64,000 bases of DNA from Kitasatospora aureofaciens (GTDB lineage: Bacteria; Actinomycetota; Actinomycetes; Streptomycetales; Streptomycetaceae), in the NCBI GenBank assembly GCA_000720845.1, contig JODU01000003.1, positions 310,001-374,000 on the forward strand, given 5' to 3'. Shown one piece after another: positions 39,078 through 49,126 of this stretch. Position numbers and translations under genes: made by a program. The stretch's first letter is position 1. Every line of letters begins with the position of its first letter. The notes under the pieces are model-generated. The model saw nothing but the letters and a program-made list of their open reading frames with translations, was not told the origin of the DNA and searched no databases.

Positions 39078-42000
39078 TCACGCCACGCCCCGTGTCGCCT
39101 CCCATTCCCGGGCGGGCGACCAGAGCCCGGTGCCGCCCGCGCCACCGTCACCGCCCCCGCCGACGGCGCCCCGGCCGCCGGCCGCGGTCCACCGGTGCGG
39201 GTGGTCGTCCGCCGTCTGCCGGAAGCCGACCGTGTAGGTCCGGGTGTACGCGCCGTTGGCCGAGGTCACCGTGACGGTGCGGGTGGTCAGGCGGGACCGG
39301 GACGACGAGACGGTGGCACTGCCGTCGGTGACCTTCACCCGCGCACCGGACTCCGCCGGCACGGCGCCGACGGCGGGGATCCTCGCGTGCTCCGGCCAGT
39401 CCACCACGTACGTGCCCACCTCCGGGTCGAACCCGTCGAGCGCGGCGCCCCCCACCGTCAGGGCGGAGGCCTCGGCCGCACTGGCCTTCGTGGCGTCCGG
39501 GAAGTCGGTCACCGTGACCGACCCGTCGGTGTTCACGACCACGTCCGCCGCCATCGCCGCCGCCAGGTTGATCCGCTGCCAGGCCGGCCCGCCGGACCCG
39601 GTGAGGTCGAGCGGGTACCCGGAGTCCGTCGCCGTCTGCTCCAGTACCTGGGCGCGCTGCTCGGCGGTGAGGTCCGGGAATGCGGTGATCAGCAGGGCCG
39701 CCGCGTCGGACGGCGCGTCGAGGGCCTGCCCGGCCTCGCCGGTCCGCGAGAAGCCGTAGGTCAGGCGCCGCGTGTACAGGTCCACGTCCTGCGCGGTGCT
39801 CAGCCCGGCGTACGGGTCGCCCGCGCAGGCCGTGAGGGTGTCGCCGTAGCCCTCCTCCTCGCACCGCGCGAGCAGCACGTTCTCGATCTCGGTGTGGGCC
39901 TGCATGAGCAGCTTCTCGAACTCGGGGTCCGCCCAGCGGTGCGCCACGGTGGCCTGCGCGGTGACACGGCCGCCCATGACGTCGAGCGGGTAGTGGAATC
40001 CGAGGACGATCCGGTTGTCCCCGTACTCCGAGGTGCGCGCGAGGATCGACGGCGCCAGGTCGGGCAGCAGTGTGGCGAGGACGGTCCCGGCCTCGTAGCC
40101 GCCGTAGGTGTGGCCGCTCGGGTAGGAGCCCTGGCCCGCGAGGCCGCTGTACGAGCTGCCCTGCGACTCGTAGATCGCGCCGCCGTCCCCGGCGAAGCCG
40201 AGCCGCACGTACGGGCGCAGGTACTGGTAGTGGTTCTTCGCCGCGTCGTGGGTGTCGAGGTTCTTGGTGACGCGGCCGAACAGCGCGCTCGTCTTGGGCA
40301 GTCGGCCTTCCTTCAGCGCTTCGCCGTACAGCGGGCCGAGCCGGGAGCCGAGGCCGTCGGCCATCGTGACGGTGGCGCTGTTGGACGCGTCCACCTCGGC
40401 CCGGTCGACCTGCTGCCGTGTCGCCGCGTTGTTGACGTCGACGGTGATCCTGTCGTTCTCGGCCGTGAGTGAAGTGCCCGCGGTCCACTTCTCGTTGGCG
40501 CCGAGGGTGTCGGAGCCCAGGTCGTCGAAGCCGCCGAGGAGCTGGTTGAAGTAGTCGCTCCCGTCACCGGTCGCGGGCCACGCGTCCGACGCGTAGGCGG
40601 CGTCGAGCACGTCGTCCGGGAAGGGGGACGGCTCGTAGTCCGCCGGGTCGGAGGCGGCCGTGGCCGCGGCCCTCGTACCGGGGCCGTCCGAGCTGCCGGC
40701 CAGGGTCACCGCGGTCACGGTGGCGGTGTGCGCCTTCGCCGCCCTGTTCCCGGTCGTGAGCAGCGCGGTGTCGGCGGTGCCGGACACGTGCGCCGTCGTT
40801 CCGTCGTCGAGGGCCACGGTGTAGCCGACGACCGGGAAGCCGCCGTCGCCGGCGGCCCGCCAGCTCACCCGGACCCGCTCGCCGTCGGTGACCACGCCCG
40901 TGACGGTCGGCGGCTGCGGCCTGGCGTCACCCGTGACGGCGGGCCGCGTCGTCGCGCTCCAGGGGGAGTCGCCGAGGGCGTTGACCGCCCGGACCCGCGC
41001 CGTGTACGACCTGCCGTCCCCGAGCCGGGTGAACACCGTGCTCCGGCTGTCCGGATCGGCGATCTCGACCTGGTGGCCGCCGCCGAGCGTGATCTCGTAG
41101 CCGGTGACCGGTGAACCGCCGTCGTCCCCGGGCGCGGACCAGGTGACCTTCACGGCGGTGCCGGACGAGGTCGCCGACACCGCGCCGGGAGCGGCCGGCA
41201 CCGTCCTGCGCTTCGTGGTGAGCGCGGACCTGGCGCGGTCGAGGGCCGTGTACCGCTCGGTGAGGGTGCGGTCCGTGGCCGCGTCGTCCGCCAGGGCCGT
41301 CCTGGCCGCGGTGAGCGCCGTGCTGAACGCCGTCCACGAGGTGTCCGTGTAGCGCTCGTTGCCGAGGGTGGAGGCGGTGGAGACCAGGTTCTCCAGCTTC
41401 AGCCTCGGCAGCGGCACCAGCTGGTTGGCGGCCAGGGTCAGGCTCCGGGTCCGCAGGTCGGCCTCCAGCTGTGTCGCGTCCCGGGCGCCGAGGAGGCCGC
41501 GGGCGGCGGCGAGTTCGCGCCGGAACACCCCGAAGTCGATCGTGCCGTACCGGGCCGCGTCGTCGGCGAGACCCTCGTACTGCTCGATCGCCTTCCGCAG
41601 GGCGGACAGGTCCGTCTCCGCGGGCGCCTCGACGTGACCGAAGGTGAGCCGGCCGAGGTTGGCGACGTACGGGTGCGCGGAGTCCGCGTTCGTCGTCAGC
41701 CGCAGGTGCACGGCGTGTGTGCCGGTGATCGCCTTCGGCAGGGTCAGGCTGGTCGTGCCGCCCGAGGACCACGCGCTGCCGGTGACCGGCAGGGGGACGG
41801 TCGCGTACGGCGTACCTGGTGCGTCCGCGTCGAAGGAGTCCAGGTACAGCTGGACGGCCGAACCGGTGCCGCAGCGGGCGGAGTTGTTGACGTAGGTGAG
41901 CGTGACGGTGTTCTTGGGCGAGTCGCCGAAGTCGATGTCGCCGTAGTCGAGCCAGGCGCCGTCGTAGGTGCCGCCGAGGCTGGTGGCGGAGCCCGCGTCG

Positions 42001-45000
42001 CTCCAGCCGGCCGGCTCGCTCTTGAGCCCGCCGCCGCTGTTGCCCTCGAAGGCCGTGGCGTCGAACACCACCGGGGCGTCCGCCTGGCGTGTGAGGGTCA
42101 GCGCGTACACGTTGGCGACGTAGGGCTGGGCGTCGGTCTGGGTGCTGGAGACGAAGACGGCGAACACGTCCTGGTCGCCGCGGAAGGTGTCAAGGGCGAG
42201 CCGCACGCTCGTGGTGGCCACGGTTCCCCAGCCCGAGCCGGTGTAGTCGAGGGGGATCTCGACGGCCGTCGGGCCGTCCTTCGCGCCCAGGCGCAGTTCG
42301 ATGTGCGAGTCCGACGCGGCGCGGGAACGCGGCTTGTCGTAGCTCACGGTGACGGTGTCGGCGCCGTCACCGAGGCCGGTGTCCCGCCACTGGGCCCACG
42401 CGCCGTCCGTCACGTTCTCGAAGAGGCCGCCCGAGAGCTTCAGCGGAAGCGAACCGCCGCCCGTCGCGGTGGAGTTCGCCGCGGTCAGCCTGGCGAGCGT
42501 CGTCTCCGGGGAGGACGACGGGGCGGACCGGGGCGAGAACTGGTACCAGTCGAAGTTGGACACCCACTGCCGCCCCGAGGGAGCGTGGAAGACGAACGTC
42601 GCGCCCGACGCCTCCAGCAGCGCCTCCGGGTCGGTGACGGCCGCCTGGACGGTGGTGTAGTACTGCCAGCCGCCGGTCCCCGGCAGCGGGACGGTGGCGA
42701 CGACAGGTCCTTCGGCGTCCCCGGCGTGGATGTCCACGCTGCTCGGCTGCGCGGTCGTGGCCTGCGCGTTGGCGTAGCGCACCGAGACGCTCCGCGGGGC
42801 GACCCCGCCGAAGTCGAGGTCCGTGTACTGCTCCCAGGCGCCCTCGGTGACACCGCCGAGGTCGCCGTCCGAGTAGTACGCCTCCTTCGCGAGGCTGGGG
42901 CCCTCCATCCGGTCGGGGTCCTCGGCCTGGAGCACGGCGTAACCGCCCTCGTCCAGGGTGAGCGCGTCGGCGGCGGACCGGAGTGCGTCGTGCGCGGCCA
43001 TCAGCGTGCCGGTCGGGGAGGCGGGGTCCGCGAGGACGGTCCGCGCGCGTTCCAGCGCCGCCCGGAAGATGCCGTAGGAGCCGTCGGAGTAGTTGCCCTC
43101 GCGTACCAGGGACGCCTCGTCGGCCAGGGCGGCGAGGCTCTCGCGGTGCACCGCCGCGGCCGAGACGACCAGCGGGTCGGTCACGGACACGCCGGTGCCG
43201 GTCACCGTGGCGGCCTCAACGCCGTGCGGGAAGGCCCGGTCGCGGAAGGTGATGCCGAATCGCGCGTCGGTCTTCGTGGTGCCGGTGAGCTTCAGCGAGG
43301 CCGTACGCCTGCCGGTCACCCCGAGGTCGGCCTCGACGCCGTCCGGGAGGCCGGTGACGCTCGCCGCGCCGGTCCGGGTGAGGCTGGTGCCCTTCCGCGC
43401 CGTGAACGTCGCCCGACCGGACAGGCGCAGCTCGACTCGTGCGTCGACGGTGCCGTCGGCGGCGGTCTCGACGGTCTCCGGCCGGGCGGAGACGACGGTC
43501 GTGCCCTTGCCGGACCCGCTGCCGCCGTCACCGCTGTCGCCCGTGTCGGTGTTCAGCGAGTACGCGGGCTCGGTGCGCGAACCCCAGGCCGACGGCTTGG
43601 AGCCCATGTCGAACGTCAGGGTGCCTCCGGCGACGATCTGCGAGTAGTCGAGCCACGTGTTGGAGAACCGCTTGCCGTTGAGCGTGGCACGCTGCACGTA
43701 GTAGTCGCTCGGTGAGACTCCGTCGGCCCGCACCGTGAAGCTGGCCCCGTTGGCGTAACGGATCGTCGTCGAGTCGAAGAACGGGCTGCCGATCTGGAAC
43801 TGGCTGGAGCCCGCGGTCACCGGGAACAGCCCGAGGGCGGCGGCGACGAACATGGTCGACATGGTGCCGGCGTCGTTGTCCATGGTCGGCAGGAAGCCGT
43901 CCGGGGCGAGTTCGTAGACCTTGGTCTTCACCGGGGGCCTGAACTCGCCGCCGGAGCTGGGGGCTTCGCCCGTGGAACCCGTCGCGATGTACCGGTTCCA
44001 GGTCTCGCCGGTGTAGATGGCGCGCACCCACTTCTGCGTCAGGTTCGGCTCACCGACGTAGTTGAAGAGGTAGGGGGCCTGGAGGTCGATCTCGTTGGCG
44101 TTGGAGTGCAGCATGGTGGAGCCGTCGTCGGCGTCGGAGTCCTCGCCGAACATGTGCCGGATCGCGGCCCGGCCGGCCTGCTCGCCGCCCATGGCCTCGA
44201 TCAGGCCGCCCATGTCGTACGCGTCGTACCAGTGGTACTGCCAGAGGGTGCCCTGGTAGAGCCTGGCTTCCTCGAACTTCTCGTAGTCGACGCCCTGCCA
44301 GTCGCCCTCACCGTCGCGCGGGGTGAGCAGGCCCACCTCGGTGCCGTCGGCCGCGGTCCAGGCGCCCGGCTTGACCAGGTTGTCGATCGCCATCGTCGCC
44401 TGCTCGCGCAGCTTCTTCGCGTCCGCGTCCTCGCCCAGCGCGTCGGCGATGACGGACAGCGCCCACTGGTCGTAGCCGCGCTGCACCGTCGTACCGGGGT
44501 CACCGGCGATGTAGCCCTGCCGCAGCTGCGTTCCGGTGTAGTAGCCGGTGTACGACTTCAGCGCCGGGTACGCCTCGTCGAGCCGGTCGAAGTCCTTGAA
44601 CCCCTTCGACAGCGCGTCGGCGATCACCACGGCCGAGCGTTCCCAGCGCACGGTCGGCACCGAGTGGGTGAGGCTGCCGAGGCTCTTGCCCGAGGTGTGC
44701 GCGTCGGCGAAGAGGATGACGGCGGACTGCACCATGTCCCGGTAGGTCGACGGGTCGATGTAGGCCTCGACCGAGTACTTGCGGAAGTCGTCCCAGGTGG
44801 ACCAGCCGTCGTAGTACGTGAAGCCGTTCGCCCGGTGCACCGCGCCGTCGACGCCCCGGTAGGTGCCGCTGGTGCTGGTGGCGTTCACCGGCAGCGCGTA
44901 CATGCGGTACAGGTGCGTGTAGAACTGCCTGGTGAGCGTCGAGTCCGGGTCGGCCTTCCTCGAGGCCTTCACCGCGACGGCGCCGAGCGTGCGGTTCCAG

Positions 45001-45998
45001 TCCGCCTTCGTCCGCGCGCGCACGTCCGCGAAGCTGCGGCCCGCCACCTCGTGGTGCTGGTCGGTGGCGGCCTGTTCGGCGCTGATCGGCGACAGTGTGA
45101 CGCGCAGCTCGATGTCGTCGCCGTCGGCCTCGTCGAACCCGAGCACGGCTCCGGTGTCGGTGCCGTCCTGCGCGGTCGCGTCGCTCAGCGTGCCGTCGTC
45201 GCCCCAACTGCGCAGCGAGGTCACGGGGGCGTTCGTGGTGGCGTGGTAGTACAGGCGGTACGAGGCGCCGTTGAAGGACCCGGCGACCAGTCCGCTGATC
45301 GCGGTGGTCCCGTCCTTGAGCGTGGTCGCCTCCAGGGTCGCGCGGGTGCGGCTGGTGAAGTTGTTCGCCAGGTCGAGCACGAGCTGGGGCCGGGAACCGG
45401 CCGGGAAGCGGTACCTTTCGAGGGCCGTGCGGGTCGTCGCGGTCATCTCGGCGTCGATGGTCCCGGCGGGGGACCCGAGGCCCACCCGGTAGGAGCCGGG
45501 CGACGCCGACTCGTCGTCGTGGCTGTAGGGGTGGGCGTAGGTGCTCGTGGCCGGGCGCTTGTCGTACTGCTGCGACGTCGGGACGACCAGCAGGTCGCCG
45601 CCGCCGCCCGAACCGCCCACGCCGTCCAGATTGGTGGCGGTGAACCCGGCGATGTGGTCCTCGTCGTAGTCGTACCCCGAGTGGTTGCGGCCCGGGACCG
45701 TCATCGGGTTGACCTTGGCCAGGCTGTGCGGTGCCTGGGCGCCGGGGAGGTCGTTGCCGTCGTCGCCCGCAGTGGACACGAACGGGTCGACGAGCTTCGT
45801 GTAGTCCGTCCCGCCGGAGGACGATGCGGCCGAGCCCGACGGAGGGGAGTCCTTGGCGGCGGGTACGGCCACGGCGGTGCCGCCGCCCGTCAGCGCGGCC
45901 AGGCCGAGCGCCCCGGCGAGCACCGCGGCGAGCGTGGTCCGCAGGGCTCGGGGGCGGGACGACGGCCGTATCGGCGGTCTCTTGGATCTGTCAGGCAT
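39078..45998 (-). CDS. Secreted GH92 alpha-mannosidase fused to class A acid phosphatase
   Basis: 2306-residue exported enzyme. Order: Arg-rich signal peptide (~1-46), GH92 catalytic region (~66-810), Gly/Ser linker, a helical segment (~920-1015), three CBM6-like galactose-binding modules (~1019-1157, 1169-1304, 1309-1452), FIVAR-like helices (~1455-1592), two fibronectin-III domains (~1600-1770), a PAP2/class A acid phosphatase (~1780-2165) and an Ig-like tail. In GH92 the acid Glu636 (NANEIDLQ) and the two Asp of TMDNDAGTMS (707, 709) are kept. The phosphatase has all motifs: KNHYQYLRP, YPSGHTYGG (~1963) and NRIVLGFHYPLD. GH92 trims alpha-mannosides or mannose-phosphate caps, so mannosidase plus phosphatase in one chain suggests attack on phosphomannans of fungal walls (inference). 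A GTG at 46007 is an alternative start. A GACAACGTTGTC palindrome lies just upstream. Confidence 0.88.
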   Translation of the reverse strand: MPDRSKRPPIRPSSRPRALRTTLAAVLAGALGLAALTGGGTAVAVPAAKDSPPSGSAASSSGGTDYTKLVDPFVSTAGDDGNDLPGAQAPHSLAKVNPMTVPGRNHSGYDYDEDHIAGFTATNLDGVGGSGGGGDLLVVPTSQQYDKRPATSTYAHPYSHDDESASPGSYRVGLGSPAGTIDAEMTATTRTALERYRFPAGSRPQLVLDLANNFTSRTRATLEATTLKDGTTAISGLVAGSFNGASYRLYYHATTNAPVTSLRSWGDDGTLSDATAQDGTDTGAVLGFDEADGDDIELRVTLSPISAEQAATDQHHEVAGRSFADVRARTKADWNRTLGAVAVKASRKADPDSTLTRQFYTHLYRMYALPVNATSTSGTYRGVDGAVHRANGFTYYDGWSTWDDFRKYSVEAYIDPSTYRDMVQSAVILFADAHTSGKSLGSLTHSVPTVRWERSAVVIADALSKGFKDFDRLDEAYPALKSYTGYYTGTQLRQGYIAGDPGTTVQRGYDQWALSVIADALGEDADAKKLREQATMAIDNLVKPGAWTAADGTEVGLLTPRDGEGDWQGVDYEKFEEARLYQGTLWQYHWYDAYDMGGLIEAMGGEQAGRAAIRHMFGEDSDADDGSTMLHSNANEIDLQAPYLFNYVGEPNLTQKWVRAIYTGETWNRYIATGSTGEAPSSGGEFRPPVKTKVYELAPDGFLPTMDNDAGTMSTMFVAAALGLFPVTAGSSQFQIGSPFFDSTTIRYANGASFTVRADGVSPSDYYVQRATLNGKRFSNTWLDYSQIVAGGTLTFDMGSKPSAWGSRTEPAYSLNTDTGDSGDGGSGSGKGTTVVSARPETVETAADGTVDARVELRLSGRATFTARKGTSLTRTGAASVTGLPDGVEADLGVTGRRTASLKLTGTTKTDARFGITFRDRAFPHGVEAATVTGTGVSVTDPLVVSAAAVHRESLAALADEASLVREGNYSDGSYGIFRAALERARTVLADPASPTGTLMAAHDALRSAADALTLDEGGYAVLQAEDPDRMEGPSLAKEAYYSDGDLGGVTEGAWEQYTDLDFGGVAPRSVSVRYANAQATTAQPSSVDIHAGDAEGPVVATVPLPGTGGWQYYTTVQAAVTDPEALLEASGATFVFHAPSGRQWVSNFDWYQFSPRSAPSSSPETTLARLTAANSTATGGGSLPLKLSGGLFENVTDGAWAQWRDTGLGDGADTVTVSYDKPRSRAASDSHIELRLGAKDGPTAVEIPLDYTGSGWGTVATTSVRLALDTFRGDQDVFAVFVSSTQTDAQPYVANVYALTLTRQADAPVVFDATAFEGNSGGGLKSEPAGWSDAGSATSLGGTYDGAWLDYGDIDFGDSPKNTVTLTYVNNSARCGTGSAVQLYLDSFDADAPGTPYATVPLPVTGSAWSSGGTTSLTLPKAITGTHAVHLRLTTNADSAHPYVANLGRLTFGHVEAPAETDLSALRKAIEQYEGLADDAARYGTIDFGVFRRELAAARGLLGARDATQLEADLRTRSLTLAANQLVPLPRLKLENLVSTASTLGNERYTDTSWTAFSTALTAARTALADDAATDRTLTERYTALDRARSALTTKRRTVPAAPGAVSATSSGTAVKVTWSAPGDDGGSPVTGYEITLGGGHQVEIADPDSRSTVFTRLGDGRSYTARVRAVNALGDSPWSATTRPAVTGDARPQPPTVTGVVTDGERVRVSWRAAGDGGFPVVGYTVALDDGTTAHVSGTADTALLTTGNRAAKAHTATVTAVTLAGSSDGPGTRAAATAASDPADYEPSPFPDDVLDAAYASDAWPATGDGSDYFNQLLGGFDDLGSDTLGANEKWTAGTSLTAENDRITVDVNNAATRQQVDRAEVDASNSATVTMADGLGSRLGPLYGEALKEGRLPKTSALFGRVTKNLDTHDAAKNHYQYLRPYVRLGFAGDGGAIYESQGSSYSGLAGQGSYPSGHTYGGYEAGTVLATLLPDLAPSILARTSEYGDNRIVLGFHYPLDVMGGRVTAQATVAHRWADPEFEKLLMQAHTEIENVLLARCEEEGYGDTLTACAGDPYAGLSTAQDVDLYTRRLTYGFSRTGEAGQALDAPSDAAALLITAFPDLTAEQRAQVLEQTATDSGYPLDLTGSGGPAWQRINLAAAMAADVVVNTDGSVTVTDFPDATKASAAEASALTVGGAALDGFDPEVGTYVVDWPEHARIPAVGAVPAESGARVKVTDGSATVSSSRSRLTTRTVTVTSANGAYTRTYTVGFRQTADDHPHRWTAAGGRGAVGGGGDGGAGGTGLWSPAREWEATRGVA

Positions 45999-46023
45999 GA
46001 CGAGCACGGACCCTCTCCCTGTG

Positions 46024-46035
46024 GACAACGTTGTC
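46024..46035 (-). promoter_or_regulatory. LacI-type operator GACAACGTTGTC
   Basis: Perfect 12-bp palindrome 26 bp upstream of the GH92-phosphatase start, with the central CG of LacI-family operators; TTGACA on the minus strand overlaps it and could be the -35. It differs from the ATCGAT-type site at the beta-galactosidase, so another LacI-family protein encoded elsewhere should bind. Confidence 0.65.
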
Positions 46036-46145
46036 AAGCAACATCCGAGGCGTGCGCCCCGGGTAGACGCCTCCGCCATCACATAGGGAGAAGTCATACA
46101 ACGGGGAAACGGAGTTCGTACAGAGCCTTCGCGTACGCGGCGCGG

Positions 46146-46988
46146 TCAGCCGATCGGCTGGACGCCGATCACGGACAGCAGACGCAGCTTGTCGTGGCTC
46201 TCGGAACCGGGGGCGGCGGTGTAGACGAGCAGCAGGTGCGACTGGTCGGGGTCGAGGAGGGTCTGGCAGTCCAACTCCAGGAGCCCGACCTCGGGGTGGC
46301 GGAAGCGTTTGACCCGGCCGGGACGGACGCCCACCTCGTGCGTGTCCCACAGGACGCGGAACTCCTCGCTGCGCTCCAGGAGGAGGCCGGCGTAGTGGGC
46401 GGCCCGGGAGCCCGGCCCCCTCAGCGTGACGACCTGGCGCAGTCCGGACGCGAACATGCGGGAGAGCAGGTCGTGGTCCTCCGGCGCGTACAGGGCGCGG
46501 GTGGCCGGCCGGGTGAACCAGCGGTAGCCGATGCTGCGTTCCGGGCCGGTGAACTTGGTGGTGTCGCCGGTCAGGGCCACGCCGAGCGGCGTCTGGCGCA
46601 GCGTCTCCCCGAGTTCGGTGACGATCTCGGCCGGAGTGTCGGCCAGCCGGTCGAGGATGCGCAGCAGGCCCGGGCCGACGTGCTCGCCGGCCGAGCCGCG
46701 CACGGGCGGATTGTGTCCGGCCAGGCGGAAGAGGTGGTCGCGTTCGTCCAGGGACAGGTGCAGTCCCTGGGCGATCGAGGCGGCCATCTGGGCCGAGGGC
46801 TGCGGGCCGCGCTCCCGTTCCAGTCGCGCGTAGTAGTCGGTCGACATGTGGCACAGCGCCGCGACCTCCTCGCGACGCAGGCCACTGGTCCTGCGGCGCG
46901 CTCCCCGCGGGAGTCCGACGTCCTCGGGCTGCAGCAGCTCCCGCCGGCGCCGCAGGAAGGCGGCGAGCCCGCTCCGGTCGATCTCCAT
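46146..46988 (-). CDS. XRE-family regulator with MmyB-like C-terminal domain
   Basis: 280 residues. N-terminal helix-turn-helix (RRTSGLRREEVAALCHMSTDYYARLE, landmark GLRREEVAALC) and a C-terminal MmyB ligand-binding-like domain with HPEVGLLELD and LVYTAAPGSESHDKL. ATG 46988 follows GGAGGAGAGGG. It diverges from an SDR oxidoreductase, the standard arrangement for this family, so it most likely controls that gene. Confidence 0.9.
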   Translation of the reverse strand: MEIDRSGLAAFLRRRRELLQPEDVGLPRGARRRTSGLRREEVAALCHMSTDYYARLERERGPQPSAQMAASIAQGLHLSLDERDHLFRLAGHNPPVRGSAGEHVGPGLLRILDRLADTPAEIVTELGETLRQTPLGVALTGDTTKFTGPERSIGYRWFTRPATRALYAPEDHDLLSRMFASGLRQVVTLRGPGSRAAHYAGLLLERSEEFRVLWDTHEVGVRPGRVKRFRHPEVGLLELDCQTLLDPDQSHLLLVYTAAPGSESHDKLRLLSVIGVQPIG

Positions 46989-47252
46989 GAGGCCCTCTCC
47001 TCCTGTACCGCTTCCCCCCTTTCTATCGCCGTCGCGGCGGCGCAGCCACGGATCGCCGATCCCCCTCTCCGGCGCCCGGACCGGCTCCGGCAGGGCCGTG
47101 AGCGGGCGCCGGCCTGCGCGGGGATGGAAGGCAGCGCCGGCCTCGGCCGTGCGATCAGGGGATCGGCAGGCCCTGCATCCCGTCACCGGATCCGGTCATG
47201 GTGGACGTGACGACACGACGAGGCAGGCAACGACACCCCCAGGAGCACGCTC

Positions 47253-48191
47253 ATGCCACGCACCGACTTCGACATCGCCGTCCCCGATCTGACCGGCCGG
47301 CGCGCGGTCGTCACCGGCGCGAGCGACGGCCTCGGGCTCGGCATCGCCACCCGCCTCGCGGCCGCCGGTGCCGAGGTGCTCCTGCCGGTCCGCAACCCGC
47401 GCAAGGGCGAGGCGGCGCTCGACGCGATCCGGGCGCGGGTGCCGGGCGCGGAGGTGTCCCTGCGCTCGCTCGACCTGTCCTCGCTCGGCTCCGTGGCGGC
47501 GCTCGGCGAGACGCTGCTGGCGGAGGACCGCCCGATCCACCTGCTGGTCAACAACGCCGGCGTCATGACACCGCCCGCGCGGCAGACGACCGCGGACGGG
47601 TTCGAGCTGCAGTTCGGCACCAACCACCTCGGCCACTTCGCCCTCGTCGCCCGCCTGCTGCCGCTGCTGCGGGCCGGCCGGGCACGGGTGACCTCGCAGA
47701 TCAGCGTCGCGGCGAACCGGAACGCCATCAACTGGGACGACCTGAACTGGGAACGCTCCTACGACGGCATGCGCGCCTACAGCCAGTCGAAGATCGCCTT
47801 CGGCCTCTTCGGCCTGGAACTCGACCGCCGCGGCGCGGCCGGTGACTGGGGCATCACCAGCAACCTCTCCCACCCGGGCGTCGCCCCCACCAACCTGCTC
47901 GCCGCCCGCCCCGAGGTGGGCCGCGCCCGGGACACCCTGGGCGTACGGGTCATCCGCGTCCTGTCCGCCCGCGGCATCCTCCTCGGCACGGTCCGCACCG
48001 CGCAGCTCCCCGCGCTGTACGCCGCCACGTCGCCGCAGGCCGAACGGGGGGCGTTCTACGGCCCCGGCGGCCCGGGCCGGCTGGGCGGCCCGCCCGCACG
48101 ACAGAAGCTCTACAGCCGCCTGCGGAGCACGGACGACGCCCGTCGGATCTGGGAACGCTCCGAGGAACTGACCGGCCTGCGCTGCGGGTGA
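47253..48191 (+). CDS. Short-chain dehydrogenase/reductase
   Basis: 312 residues. Rossmann motif TGASDGLGLG, NNAGV motif, and catalytic Ser and YxxxK (AYSQSKIAFGLF). The C-terminal end is longer than in classical SDRs, as in retinol-dehydrogenase-like members. ATG 47253 follows AGGAGCACGCTC. Controlled, by position, by the divergent XRE-MmyB gene. Substrate unknown. Confidence 0.9.
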   Translation: MPRTDFDIAVPDLTGRRAVVTGASDGLGLGIATRLAAAGAEVLLPVRNPRKGEAALDAIRARVPGAEVSLRSLDLSSLGSVAALGETLLAEDRPIHLLVNNAGVMTPPARQTTADGFELQFGTNHLGHFALVARLLPLLRAGRARVTSQISVAANRNAINWDDLNWERSYDGMRAYSQSKIAFGLFGLELDRRGAAGDWGITSNLSHPGVAPTNLLAARPEVGRARDTLGVRVIRVLSARGILLGTVRTAQLPALYAATSPQAERGAFYGPGGPGRLGGPPARQKLYSRLRSTDDARRIWERSEELTGLRCG

Positions 48192-48331
48192 CGGCGACGG
48201 GCCGCGCCGGTGGTACACGGCATTCCCCCCGGGGGGCCGTTCCTGATGTGGGACGGACCGGCCGGAGCACGGACGCGGATGAGTGCGGGCCGCGGGGCCG
48301 GCCTCCGGTGGAGGGCCCCTCCTGGGAAGGG

Positions 48332-49126
48332 CTACGAGGACAAGTTCGCGACGGCGTCGCGCACCTCGGCGGCCACCTCGTCCACGGAACGCCCCGAGCA
48401 GTGCAGTCGGCGCACCGCCAGGCGGGGGCGGGTGCGGGAGAGGTGCCCCAGCACGGCGTCGTAGCGCTCCCGGGTCGCCGCGAGGAACGCCTCGGTCTCG
48501 TGGAGTTCACCCCCGCGGGGGCGTTCCCCGGTGCGGCGAAGGGCTTCGGAGACGGGCAGGTCGAGGAGGAGGAGGCCGTCCGGGAGGGTGACGCCGAAGT
48601 GGCGGGCGAGGGTGGTGGACAGGACGTCCGGGGGAAGGGCGCCCCAGCGCAGTACCTCCGTGCCCGCCGCCCAGGCGTCCGTGCCCCCGGTGCGGGTCCG
48701 CAGCCAGTCGCGCACCGCGCGTGCGGCGTCCGGGTCCTGCTTGCGCCACCAGGCGTCCACGTCGGTACGGGGCTCGACCACCTGCCGGGCGCGGGCGAAC
48801 AGGGGCAGGTAGACCAGAGGGTCGACGAGCGGGTGCCGGTCGGCGAGGACGGTCCGGCCGCCGGCCGCCACGTGCCGCTCCGCCGGACCGAACAGACACA
48901 GCTGGAGGTACAGGACACAGACCTTGAGCTGGACGCGGCCCACCTCGTCGGCCGCGGAGGAGGCGCCGGCCAGCGCCGCGGACAGCTCGGTGCCCGGATT
49001 GTCCGGGTTCTCGTGTCCCCGCACGGCGTGCACGACCCCGACGCCGTCCCGTTCGCGGAGGCGGCGGAGCACCGTCGTCTTCCCGGTTCCGTCGATGCCG
49101 ACGAGGGCGACGCGCACCTCACCCAC
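48332..49126 (-). CDS. Thymidylate-kinase-like P-loop kinase
   Basis: 264 residues. Walker A GIDGTGKTT (10-18), the DRHPLVDP motif (~95) in the place of the DR motif of thymidylate kinases, and a Leu/Arg-rich lid region. The sequence between is unlike housekeeping tmk, and the C-terminus has extra Arg-rich helices. It is last of the five-gene operon; GTG 49126 overlaps the upstream stop by 8 bases. A specialised kinase acting on a small phosphate or nucleotide of the pathway is the likely role. Confidence 0.8.
   Translation of the reverse strand: MGEVRVALVGIDGTGKTTVLRRLRERDGVGVVHAVRGHENPDNPGTELSAALAGASSAADEVGRVQLKVCVLYLQLCLFGPAERHVAAGGRTVLADRHPLVDPLVYLPLFARARQVVEPRTDVDAWWRKQDPDAARAVRDWLRTRTGGTDAWAAGTEVLRWGALPPDVLSTTLARHFGVTLPDGLLLLDLPVSEALRRTGERPRGGELHETEAFLAATRERYDAVLGHLSRTRPRLAVRRLHCSGRSVDEVAAEVRDAVANLSS

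Noticed and set aside
48192..48331. Small gene between the SDR and the P-loop kinase
   Set aside because: Frames are short and run into the convergent kinase gene; nothing conserved is seen.
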